DNA of 6,630 bases from an uncultured Desulfovibrionaceae bacterium. Lineage in GTDB: Bacteria > Desulfobacterota > Desulfovibrionia > Desulfovibrionales > Desulfovibrionaceae. The DNA lies in NCBI GenBank assembly GCA_947037905.1, contig CAMQUX010000077.1, positions 1 through 6,630 of the forward strand, in the 5' to 3' direction. This document shows positions 1-6,630 of the stretch, piece by piece; position 1 is the first letter of the stretch; the number at the start of each line of letters is the position of its first letter. Both the position numbers and the translations under genes were made by a program. The notes under the pieces are model-generated. The model saw only the letters and a program-made list of their open reading frames with translations. It was not told the origin of the DNA and did no database searches.

Positions 1-45
1 GATTCTCCGGAGTGACTGGAGTTCAGACGTGTGCTCTTCCGATCT
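1..45 (+). other. Illumina P7/index/read-2 adapter (non-genomic contamination)
   Basis: This is library adapter, not genome. Bases 1-3 (GAT) match the end of the P7 oligo. Bases 4-11 (TCTCCGGA) sit exactly where the 8-base i7 index lies, and are the reverse complement of TCCGGAGA, which I recall as TruSeq HT index D702. Bases 12-45 match the 34-base read-2 adapter from GTGACTGGAGTTC to GCTCTTCCGATCT. Base 45 (T) fits both the adapter and the gene, since the paralog has T at the matching position 3836; position 44 (C) differs from the paralog (A at 3835). Genomic sequence therefore starts at 45 or 46. Any reading frame entering this stretch is artificial. Confidence 0.98.
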
Positions 46-328
46 ATTCAAAGAACGCACCATATGTTAAATTATTTGTGTATATGGAACTACGTCTAGC
101 AAGCCCTGCTAAAAGAGAGAATCCTTGTATTTTCGCAGATGAATCATCTTCGTTTGCATATTTTGAATATCCACCTTCTGATGCTACAAATGTTGCCCAG
201 TTGGTTTTTTCCTCATCTGTTAGGTTTTCTTGAGCCGCTCTGCGAAGATTTTGTATGCCAAGATCACTTACTAAATCTCCACCTTGATTTAAAAATGCAA
301 GAGTTGCTATTTGCGCCTCTGCTGGAAC
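46..328 (-). other. Linker helix and truncated barrel start, paralog A
   Basis: Bases 227-328 encode the predicted helix VPAEAQIATLAFLNQGGD onward to RRAAQE, which in autotransporters sits in the barrel pore. From about 202 down to 46 the first barrel strands follow (NWATFVASEGG, GFSLLAGLA, LTYGAFFE) and then stop at the adapter. Over the 115 residues ending at GAFFE, about 17 differ from paralog B (roughly 85% identity). A functional barrel cannot be made from what is shown, but that is a limit of the contig. Confidence 0.85.
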
Positions 329-757
329 TCGAGACTGTTCTTGTCTTTTAACTTCTCCAACTGTAATATTAAGCTCATGATTTTCAGCTCTTGCAGTATT
401 ATTAAGTTCGGTTGTTATACCATATTGCAGACCAATACCTTGTTTAATGGTTTCCTGTTTGTAATTGCCTGCTACATTTACAAACGCACCTGTTATAGTA
501 TCTGCACCGAGTAAAGTTATTTTTGTGCCTGGGACTAGAGCAGCACCACCTTCTATTGTAAGAGAAAGTGTTGCATGATTTCTACTTGTGTCACTTAGGT
601 TTATTGTTCCTGCTCTTAAAAGAATATCACCATTTTGTATATCGTTTGGAACTATGAACTCATAATGTTCAAAATTCTCTACTGTGGAACTTGCTGATAC
701 TGCTTTTAAGTCTAATACTGCATTATTAAGTATGAGTCTGTTGCCTAAATATCCACT
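46..757. repeat. Long direct repeat, left copy (pairs with 3837-4548)
   Basis: These 712 bases align without a gap to 3837-4548 at a constant offset of 3791, checked at several anchors (321/4112, 451/4242, 691/4482, 751/4542). The block covers the end of the passenger, the linker helix and the first barrel strands. The linker part is strongest: about five differences in about 115 bases near 240-355. The alignment is broken at 758 by a 45-base indel and then resumes at offset 3836. Confidence 0.9.
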
Positions 758-2869
758 TCCGTTACTACCTGCAATTGTTATTGCTCCGCCTACAGCACTG
801 AGCACTGGGTTATTTTGGAACACAACAGTATTATTTATTGCAGATTTAGTACCAGTAGTATTTTCTATTACACCACCAAATATATTAATATCACCAGTTG
901 TTGATGTTAACGCACTACCATTAGCCACAAGAATACTACTACCACTAACTGTAGTTGCACCAGTACCTCTATTAGCGTCAATAGTACCACCGTTAATGTT
1001 AATATCACCTGCATCTGTTTCTAAGCTGGCACCATTATTCACAACTATGTTTGTACCAGTTATGCTATGAGCGCCTGTCCCTTTGATTACACCACCAGAA
1101 ATATTGATATCAGCAGTATCTGAGCCCTTTAAGCTTGATGCATTATCTACAGTTATTGTAGTACCAGAAATACTATGATCACCAGTACCAGTAATCTCTC
1201 CACCATATACTTTAATAGAGTCTGTTCCTGATGAACCTACTGTTTCTAATATACTTGCGTTATCTATCAACACATTACTTTGTGAGATTGTTTGGTTTCC
1301 ATTACCCTGAATTAATGCAGAAAGAGTTATTTGTTTTGATGTAAGTTTAGTTCCATTATCAATACGTGTATCTAAATCAATTAAAGACCTCTCTCCTGCC
1401 CCATTTATTATGCCGTTATAAAGAAAAATCCCATCAGAAGCATTTACTGTAGTATTATCAACTAAAATTTCATTTTTAGAAATAGTTTGGGTGCCTCCTG
1501 AACTAACGTAGCCGTTTATAAGCTGCATTGTTCCAACATTAATGGTACTATTTTTAAAAGATGCTAGATTATCTGTTATGGCTGGATTAGTACTAGCAGA
1601 AGTGCCACCTAATATTATACTATTGTATATATATAGTATTGGTGTATCCTGTATTGTACTGTTATCTATAGAGAGAATATTTCCTTTAATGGACTGTTCA
1701 GAGCCAGAACCATTCGCATATGAAGAAAGAAAAGCAATGTAATTAGTAGTATTACCTGTCATAGTAGCATCTGTAACCCGTATGCTATTATTTTCGAGTA
1801 CATGGGTATCGCCTGTAAGCGCACGGACACCATATAATGTATTTGTTCCCTTTAGTGCAATATTACCTGTAAATTCTAAACTATTATTTGTAAAAGTATT
1901 GCTTCCAGAACTGTTACTATATGCACTATAAAAAGAATTCGAATTACCTTCTATTGTAGAATCTGCGATAGTTACTGTATTAGCACTAAAAGTACTATCC
2001 CCAGAACCTTCTGCTGAAGCACCATATATACTATTACTTTTGCTATTGAGGGTACTATTATTGCTAATAGTAACTGCATTATTTGAAAGAGTACTATCCC
2101 CATTACTGATAATACGGCTACCATAAATTTTATTAGTTTTACTACCAGCACTTGCATTTAGTGTACTTGCATCAACAGTAACGCTATTATTTGAAGCAGT
2201 ATCCCCTGCGCCATTACTCTTTATATAGCCACCAACAAGTTCATTATCCCCACCAGTTGAAATTAATGTTGCGGTGTTAAGACTAATAGCATTATTTAAA
2301 GCTGTATGAGTTCCTGTACCGGAAGTGGTGCCAACGTATCCGCCATAAAGCTCTCCTTTAGACATCGTTGATGTTACTGTGCTATTCTCAATGCTTAAAC
2401 TGCTTCCGTCCATTGTTATATCTTCACCAGTAGATTCTTTTTTTCCGCCACCGATAGTGAAAGTATCTTCTGTTATGTCAGTATTAATTGTCAAATCCCC
2501 AACGCCGTTACTATTTCCCCAAGAAACATAAGGTACAGGTGGAGTAGAAAAAGGACTCGCACTTGCGAGTAGAGCTTGCTGGCTAGAATTTACTTTAGAA
2601 TAAACACTTAAAAATGCTTGTTTTAAAGAGGAACTAAGAGCGTCTTTTTCGAACAAACTCTTATAATCTGGTGTTTGTTCAAGTTTTACAGTGCTTGTTT
2701 TTGTACTCATATTTGCATGAGCTAGAGTTAAATCTCCTGAAACACTTAAACATACACAAATACCAAAAACAATTGTGAATGGATTTTTAAGAATTTTGCT
2801 GAGTGATTGTTTCTGCTGAATGTCAGAGGAGATTGTACATTGGAGTTTTTTAGATTTGTGTTTCATCAT
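46..2869 (-). CDS. Autotransporter surface protein, paralog A (3'-truncated by contig end)
   Basis: This is a type V secretion protein: the passenger should be displayed on the cell surface through its own outer-membrane barrel. What it binds is not visible. The start is taken at the ATG at 2867-2869 because AAGGA lies 7 bases upstream. An in-frame ATG at 2899 has no Shine-Dalgarno, and the next ATG (2864-2866) is a slightly worse alternative. Numbering from the chosen start: signal peptide 1-52 (AHA/N cleavage), variable N-terminal region about 53-150, Asn/Ser/Thr-rich repeats about 151-690, passenger cap with a YEFIVPNDIQNGD motif about 730-835, linker helix 848-881, barrel from about 890. 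The sequence breaks after GAFFE, where paralog B goes on for 217 residues. The apparent TAG stop (46-44) uses two adapter bases, so the gene is cut, not ended. By analogy the full protein has about 1,158 residues. Mature part has no cysteine. It is similar to autotransporter beta-domain proteins (PF03797 type). Confidence 0.9.
800..2419 (-). repeat. Degenerate ~35-residue passenger repeats, paralog A
   Basis: About 16 imperfect repeats cover this stretch. The recurring core is an NN-S/A-V/I-T-I-x-N/D-x-S-T-L/I pattern, for example NNSVTVDASTL, ANTVTIADSTI, GNILSIDNSTI, QSNVLIDNASI and GTNIVVNNGASL. The spacing between cores is 31 to 40 residues. Many units also have a Gly-rich turn such as GGYI, YGGEI or GGVI. 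Asn/Ser/Thr ladders with alternating hydrophobics are typical of right-handed beta-helix (pectin-lyase-like) autotransporter passengers. The fold is inferred. The last four or five units are the most regular and carry DINI-GG strands. Confidence 0.75.
2714..2869 (-). other. Long Sec signal peptide of paralog A
   Basis: The 52-residue leader has an extended polar, lysine-rich N-region (MMKHKSKKLQ onward, about 29 residues), a hydrophobic core (FTIVFGICVCLSVSG) and an AHA signal-peptidase I site before Asn-53. Leaders over 50 residues are common in large autotransporters and are thought to slow export; the classical ESPR consensus is not obvious here. Two cysteines lie in the core, but neither has a lipobox before it, so a lipoprotein is unlikely. 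The core is nearly identical in paralog B. Confidence 0.8.
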
Positions 2870-2876
2870 GTGATAA

Positions 2877-2881
2877 TCCTT
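2877..2881 (-). promoter_or_regulatory. Ribosome binding site of paralog A (AAGGA)
   Basis: The minus strand reads AAGGA-TTATCAC-ATG, a strong Shine-Dalgarno 7 bases before the ATG at 2869 and 10 before the next ATG at 2866. It lies inside the longer open frame starting at 2899, which has no such site. It therefore decides the start in favour of MMKHKSKK. Confidence 0.8.
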
Positions 2882-2911
2882 CGTAGTTGTTGTAATCATT
2901 TGTATAAAATT

Positions 2912-2927
2912 TCACTTTGAAAAGTGA
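2912..2927 (-). repeat. Short perfect dyad in the leader of paralog A
   Basis: The minus strand reads TCACTTT-TC-AAAGTGA, a perfect 7-base inverted repeat with a 2-base centre. As RNA it can form a 6-bp stem with a 4-base loop. It lies 43 bases upstream of the chosen ATG and just downstream of the tentative -10. It could be an operator or a 5'-end hairpin; nothing in the sequence chooses between them, and a chance dyad in AT-rich DNA is possible. Confidence 0.4.
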
Positions 2928-2935
2928 TTAGAAAA

Positions 2936-2963
2936 ATAATACCTTATGAGTTTTGAAATTCTA
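2936..2963 (-). promoter_or_regulatory. Tentative sigma-70-like promoter for paralog A
   Basis: The minus strand has TATTAT (2941-2936, five of six matches to TATAAT) and, 16 bases upstream, TAGAAT (2963-2958, only three of six matches to TTGACA). Transcription would start near 2929, giving a leader of about 60 bases that begins with the dyad. The spacer is so AT-rich that such matches are expected by chance. A promoter somewhere here is likely because a terminator separates the two genes; this exact one is uncertain. Confidence 0.3.
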
Positions 2964-3110
2964 TTATTTCCGTTTTATTTTTGTGTTATTTTTGTTATAA
3001 TTAACAGTTAGGGGCTTGCTTTTTAGTTATGCGTGAATAACACACTCGGTAATATTTACTAATATATTGTAAAATACTTTGATAAAGATCTGAATATATA
3101 GATTTAAAAT

Positions 3111-3146
3111 AAAAAAATGCCCTGCAAAATTTTACAGGACATTTTT
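3111..3146 (-). terminator. Intrinsic terminator of paralog B
   Basis: On the minus strand, 38 bases after the TAG stop of paralog B, the sequence reads AAAAATGTCCTG, then TAAAATTTTG, then CAGGGCATTTTTTT. The outer arms (3146-3135 and 3124-3113) pair over 12 positions including one G-U, and part of the loop can pair further. The 3' arm runs into seven T's (3117-3111) and then ATTTT. The G-U pairs form only in the minus-strand RNA; on the plus strand they would be C-A mismatches, so the direction fits paralog B. It separates the two genes into distinct transcription units unless read through. Confidence 0.85.
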
Positions 3147-3183
3147 AATTTTATATATTCAAACTCAAGCTATAATAATCTAT

Positions 3184-4119
3184 CTAAAAAGAAAAAACTA
3201 CCTCGCCTTTGCCAGAAATCCCTTCTCTTATTCCAAGATATCCTTCAATTCCTGCTTCTATAGTGAGATAACTTTTTATGCTCGCTCTAAGACCAATATC
3301 AATAATTGCTGTGCCACCTTTTAAACTTGGAGCATGAAGTTCCACACCATAAAGTGAAGATTCTGCGGTGCCACTAAATTCTTGTTCCCATGCTGCACCG
3401 ATAAATGGCACTATATACTCAGTTGCGATGCTGTAACGAAATCCTGCACGTAGGCGATTAGAGTTCATACTTTCAAATTTAAAAGAGTCATTTAAAATAT
3501 TTACTACATCGTCATTTTGATGAGTCCATAAATACTTTGCATAAATATCAAGGGAGGCAATTTTTAAAAAATCAAAACCATAGCCCACTGTTGCATGAGC
3601 ACCATAATATAAGGTAGTTTTATCATGAGAGATACTTGTTCCGATGTTTGTATGGTATTCATCACTTGTATGATTAAGCTCTGAACCACCTAAACGAAGA
3701 GAAGCTTCGCCATAAAACCCCATAGGATTTTCAAGGCGAGCAATAAGCCCACCACCATAATACTCACTATCACTAATTGTGTTGATATCTGCCTCAGTTT
3801 CAAAGGTGTTATGCGTTTTTATCTCTGCATTGCCATATTCAAAGAACGCACCATAAATTAAATTATTTGTATACATGGAACGGTGTTTAGCAAGCCCTGC
3901 TAAAAGTGAGAAACCTTTTACATTTGCAGATGAATCATTTTCTTTTGCATACTTTGAATCGCCACCTTCTGTTGCTACAAATGTTGCCCAATTAGTCTTT
4001 TTTTCATCTGTTAGGGTTTCTTGAGTCGCTCTACGAAGATTTTGTATGCCTAGATCACTTACTAAATCTCCACCTTGATTTAAAAACGCAAGAGTTGCTA
4101 TTTGTGCTTCTGCTGGAAC
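3184..4119 (-). other. Linker helix and complete autotransporter barrel, paralog B
   Basis: Bases 4018-4119 encode the linker helix (VPAEAQIATLAFLNQGGD to RRATQE). Bases 3184 to about 3993 encode a barrel of about 269 residues, the usual size for the autotransporter beta-domain. Aromatic and Gly residues alternate along the strands, and the last strand ends in VVFSF. No Asn-Asn pair is evident in the helix, so EspP-type self-cleavage is not indicated; the passenger may stay attached. Confidence 0.88.
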
Positions 4120-6630
4120 TCGAGACTGTTCTTGTCTTTTAACTTCTCCTACTGTAATGTTAAGCTCGTGATTTGAAGCTCGGCTAACATTATTAAGCTC
4201 GGTAGTCACACCATATTGTAAACCAATACCTTGTCTAATGGTTTCTTGTTTGAATTTTCCTGGCACATTTACAAAATCACCTGTTATAGTATCTGCACCT
4301 AGTAAGGTTATTTTTGTACCTGCTGGCAATGCACCACCGCCTTCCATTGTAAAAGAAAGGCTTGCATGGTTTCCATTTTTATCGCTTAAATTTATTGTTT
4401 TTGCCGTTAGGAGAGTTTCGCCACTTTGTATATTGTTAGGAATTATAAACTCGTAATATTCAAAATTCTCTACTATGGAATTTGCTGATACTGCTTTTAA
4501 ATCTAGTCTTGCATTATCAAGTATAAGTCTATTACCTAAATACCCACTCAAACTTGAATCAGAAAATATACTACTTGCAGGAGATGTATTATCTGCATTA
4601 CTACCTGCAATTGTTATTGTTCCATTTACGGCACTCAGCACTGGGTTATTTTTAAATATAACTGTATTATTTATGATAGATTTAGGAGCAGTAGATTTAG
4701 GAAGAACCGCAATATTATCCGCTACACCACCAAAAATAGCAATATCACCATCTGCAGTTGTTAATACACTGCCATTGCCCACAAAAATACTATTATCACT
4801 AATAGTCATAGCATCACTGTTTATGTTTTTAACTGTACCACCGTTAATATTAATATTACCTGCTACTGCCTCTAAGCGAGCCCCATTATTTATAATAATA
4901 CTCGTACCTGTTATGCTATGAGTGCCTGATTTGTCCATTAGACCGCCAAAAATGTTTATATCGCTATTATAAACAGCCTTTAAACGTGATGCATTATCAA
5001 TAGTTATGCTCGTATCAGAAATACTGCTATCTCCGTCACTGCTAATCTCTCCACCATATAAATTTATCGCAACAGATGAATAATGTATTGTTGCTAATAG
5101 ACTCGCATTATCTATTAACAGGTTACTTTGTGATATTGTTTGGTTTCCTGTACCTTGAATGAGAGTAGAAAGAGTTATTTCCTTTGCTTCAAGCTCACTG
5201 CCATTATCGATACGTGTATTTATATTAGTTATAGCACTATTTCCCTTTCCATTAATTATGCCATTATATATAAATAGCCCGCCAATAGCTTTTATTACAG
5301 TATTATCAACCACAAATTCATTCTCAGATAGAGTTTTCTCTCCTTCAACCGCAATATACCCATTCACAAAATTTGCGACTTTAGCAGCAATTATAGTACT
5401 ATCTTTAAAAGAACTTACGTTTTCTGTTATAGTTGCCGTAGTACCAGTAGAAGCGCCACCTATTATTATTCCATTATATGCATACAATGATTTGATATTT
5501 TGCACTGTACTATTATCTATAGAGAGGGTGTTTCCCTTAATTGATTGTTTAGAACCAGAAGCATCTACATAAGAAGAAAGAAAAGCTGTATAGTAATTAA
5601 TATCACCATTTATTGTAGCATCTCTAAGCCGGATACTATTATTTTCGAGTACTTGGTCTTCTCCTTTCTTTACATATACGCCATATAAGCTATTCTTTGA
5701 TTTCAATATAACATCACCTGTAAATTCTAAACTATTATCTCTAAAAATATTATTTCCAATGCCATCACTGTAGTTACTATATGATGCGCTATAAAAAGAA
5801 TTCGATTTACCCTCAAATGTAGAATTTTCAATGCTTACTTTGTTCGCAATAAAGGTATTATTCCCTGTACCCTGAACTGATGCTGCATATATTTGAGTAA
5901 CTGAATTAGGACTGCTTATATTAAATTTACTATTACTTATCTTGACTGTATTATTTGTAAGAGTATTATTTCCATTGCTGTGGAGAATACCCGCAACAAT
6001 TTCATTATGATTAAATGCTTCTATTGTACTTGTATCAATAGTAACACTATTAGCTGAAGATACATGACTATTTTCCCTGCCATTTATATATCCACCCACA
6101 AAATTATTATACGCCTCTGTTGAAATAATTTTTGCATTGCTAATTGTAACAGAGTTATTTAAAGATTTATAACTAGCTTCACCTGTAATTTGTCCACCAT
6201 AAAAGCCTGCAGCATAATTCTTTGATGTTAGTGTGCAATCCTTGATTTCCAAAGTGCTTCCATCCATTATTGTCTCTGCGCTACCTGTTTCTATTCTCCC
6301 ACCGCCTAAATAAAAACTTTTTTCAGACATATCAGTATCAATTATTACTTTCCCAGCACCATCGTTATTACCCCAAATATTATAAACTATAAAAGGGCTC
6401 ACGCGTATAAGTGACGTGTGCGGGCTTAAATTAACATCAGAGGAAAGTTTGAAAGATGCTCGGTTATAAAGTGATGCTAAGGCTTGCCTTTCGAACAGAC
6501 TCTTATAATTTGGTGCTTTCTCAAATTTTACTGTGCTTGTTTTTGTGCTCATATTTGCATGTGCCAGTGCGAGGTCTCCTGAAACACTTAAACAGACACA
6601 AATACCAAAAACAATTGTGAATGGATTTCT
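3184..6630 (-). CDS. Autotransporter surface protein, paralog B (5' end beyond window)
   Basis: This is a second type V autotransporter. The frame is open to the right edge: 26 codons upstream of the internal ATG at 6552 encode a signal-peptide core (NPFTIVFGICVCLSVSGD to AHAN) matching paralog A, so that ATG is not the start. About 27 residues are missing; the full length would be near 1,175. Numbering from the edge codon: signal peptide to residue 25, variable region about 26-118, repeats about 119-665, passenger cap about 720-825, linker helix 838-871, barrel about 880-1148. The barrel shows alternating strands (YYGGGLIARLE, FYGEASLRLGG, LYYGAHATVGYGFDF, LDIYAKYLW, NRLRAGFRYSI, FIGAAWEQEFSG, GEVVFSF) and ends in Phe, the usual outer-membrane assembly signal. 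The native TAG (3186-3184) is followed by a terminator. One cysteine lies in the passenger (TGC at 6237-6235). Role as adhesin or other surface factor is unproven. Confidence 0.93.
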   Translation of the reverse strand, partial: RNPFTIVFGICVCLSVSGDLALAHANMSTKTSTVKFEKAPNYKSLFERQALASLYNRASFKLSSDVNLSPHTSLIRVSPFIVYNIWGNNDGAGKVIIDTDMSEKSFYLGGGRIETGSAETIMDGSTLEIKDCTLTSKNYAAGFYGGQITGEASYKSLNNSVTISNAKIISTEAYNNFVGGYINGRENSHVSSANSVTIDTSTIEAFNHNEIVAGILHSNGNNTLTNNTVKISNSKFNISSPNSVTQIYAASVQGTGNNTFIANKVSIENSTFEGKSNSFYSASYSNYSDGIGNNIFRDNSLEFTGDVILKSKNSLYGVYVKKGEDQVLENNSIRLRDATINGDINYYTAFLSSYVDASGSKQSIKGNTLSIDNSTVQNIKSLYAYNGIIIGGASTGTTATITENVSSFKDSTIIAAKVANFVNGYIAVEGEKTLSENEFVVDNTVIKAIGGLFIYNGIINGKGNSAITNINTRIDNGSELEAKEITLSTLIQGTGNQTISQSNLLIDNASLLATIHYSSVAINLYGGEISSDGDSSISDTSITIDNASRLKAVYNSDINIFGGLMDKSGTHSITGTSIIINNGARLEAVAGNININGGTVKNINSDAMTISDNSIFVGNGSVLTTADGDIAIFGGVADNIAVLPKSTAPKSIINNTVIFKNNPVLSAVNGTITIAGSNADNTSPASSIFSDSSLSGYLGNRLILDNARLDLKAVSANSIVENFEYYEFIIPNNIQSGETLLTAKTINLSDKNGNHASLSFTMEGGGALPAGTKITLLGADTITGDFVNVPGKFKQETIRQGIGLQYGVTTELNNVSRASNHELNITVGEVKRQEQSRVPAEAQIATLAFLNQGGDLVSDLGIQNLRRATQETLTDEKKTNWATFVATEGGDSKYAKENDSSANVKGFSLLAGLAKHRSMYTNNLIYGAFFEYGNAEIKTHNTFETEADINTISDSEYYGGGLIARLENPMGFYGEASLRLGGSELNHTSDEYHTNIGTSISHDKTTLYYGAHATVGYGFDFLKIASLDIYAKYLWTHQNDDVVNILNDSFKFESMNSNRLRAGFRYSIATEYIVPFIGAAWEQEFSGTAESSLYGVELHAPSLKGGTAIIDIGLRASIKSYLTIEAGIEGYLGIREGISGKGEVVFSF
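3837..4548. repeat. Long direct repeat, right copy (pairs with 46-757)
   Basis: This is the partner of 46-757 inside paralog B, in the same orientation. It shows that the two genes arose by tandem duplication and gives a substrate for recombination between them. Beyond its left end the right copy continues into the rest of the barrel, while the left copy is cut by adapter. Confidence 0.9.
4636..6276 (-). repeat. Degenerate ~35-residue passenger repeats, paralog B
   Basis: The repeat family is the same as in paralog A and runs in the same order, for example NNSVTISNAKI, ANSVTIDTSTI, NNTVKISNSKF, ANKVSIENSTF, GNTLSIDNSTV, QSNLLIDNASL, DTSITIDNASRL and GTSIIINNGARL, each with nearby GG turns. 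Units pair one-to-one with those of paralog A, so the copies diverged mainly by substitution and small indels, not by gain or loss of whole repeats. A beta-helix is inferred from the Asn ladders and alternating hydrophobics. Confidence 0.75.
6556..6630 (-). other. Signal-peptide core and cleavage site of paralog B (partial)
   Basis: Twenty-five residues are visible, from RNPFTIVFGICV to DLALAHA, with signal-peptidase I cleavage expected after AHA and before Asn. The charged N-region, start codon and ribosome binding site lie beyond the window. The 138 bases 6493-6630 align without gaps to 2651-2788 with 17 differences by hand count (about 88%), only two of them in the last 55 bases or so. Confidence 0.85.

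Larger units (their letters stand above)
2870..3183. other. AT-rich intergenic spacer between the two paralogs
   Basis: This 314-base gap holds, in minus-strand order, the terminator of paralog B (3146-3111), an AT-rich stretch of about 150 bases with no recognised element, the tentative promoter (2963-2936), the dyad (2927-2912) and the ribosome binding site (2881-2877). A weak 5-bp hairpin (3026-3041, GTTAT/ATAAC arms) is also present and probably meaningless. I see no small gene, tRNA or mobile-element end. Confidence 0.75.

Noticed and set aside
684..1070. Plus-strand open frame of 128 codons with a hydrophobic product, mirrored by a 148-codon one at 4475-4921
   Set aside because: Both lie antisense to homologous passenger regions, have no convincing ribosome binding site, and exist because the Asn/Thr/Ile-rich repeats read backward give few stops. 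Their match to each other follows from the gene duplication.
800..2419. Repeats as a CRISPR or DNA-level satellite array
   Set aside because: The repetition is at protein level with variable spacing and degenerate DNA; there are no identical direct repeats with unique spacers.
2438..2444. A7 tract in the 5' part of paralog A (another A7 at 3998-4004 in paralog B) as a phase-variation switch
   Set aside because: Seven A's are expected often in AT-rich coding DNA. The tracts are at different, non-matching places in the two genes and both frames are intact.
2714..2788. Lipoprotein signal (Cys in FGICVCLS)
   Set aside because: Residues before each Cys do not form a lipobox (no small residue at -1), and a good AHA signal-peptidase I site follows.
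2867..2899. Longer start of paralog A at the ATG at 2899 (adds MITTTTKDYH)
   Set aside because: No Shine-Dalgarno precedes it, and the AAGGA inside this extension fits the ATG at 2869 with ideal spacing.
2996..3001. Plus-strand TATAAT box in the spacer
   Set aside because: No matching -35 and no plus-strand gene downstream; chance in AT-rich sequence.

Overview
The window is a low-GC stretch (mid-30s percent by eye) from a Gram-negative bacterium. It is filled by two tandem paralogous genes on the minus strand. Each encodes a large type V secretion (classical autotransporter) surface protein: a long signal peptide, an Asn/Ser/Thr-rich repeat passenger that looks like a beta-helix, a linker helix, and a C-terminal 12-strand-type outer-membrane barrel. 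The genus cannot be read from the sequence. The passenger-barrel junction style (an AFLNQGGDLVSD-like helix, then a FSLLAGLA / GAFFE barrel) resembles, from memory, autotransporters of gut anaerobes such as Desulfovibrionaceae, Synergistota or Negativicutes; that placement is a guess.

Layout. Positions 1-45 are not genomic. They are an Illumina P7-side library adapter (end of P7, an 8-base index, then the read-2 adapter) left on a contig end. Positions 46-2869 (minus) hold paralog A, complete at its 5' end but cut in the barrel by the adapter; its apparent stop codon is formed by adapter bases. Positions 2870-3183 are an AT-rich spacer with a clear intrinsic terminator for the upstream gene, a tentative promoter, a small dyad and a good ribosome binding site for paralog A. 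Positions 3184-6630 (minus) hold paralog B, with a complete barrel and stop codon, but its first ~27 residues lie beyond the right edge.

The two proteins share nearly the same export signal and nearly the same junction/barrel, while the exposed passenger, especially its N-terminal part, has diverged strongly. The most interesting reading is a small family of surface proteins whose secretion ends are held constant, by selection or gene conversion, while the displayed part varies. Both edges of the window fall inside sequence shared by the two copies, which hints that further copies exist. No RNA genes, CRISPR arrays, transposases or plus-strand genes are supported.
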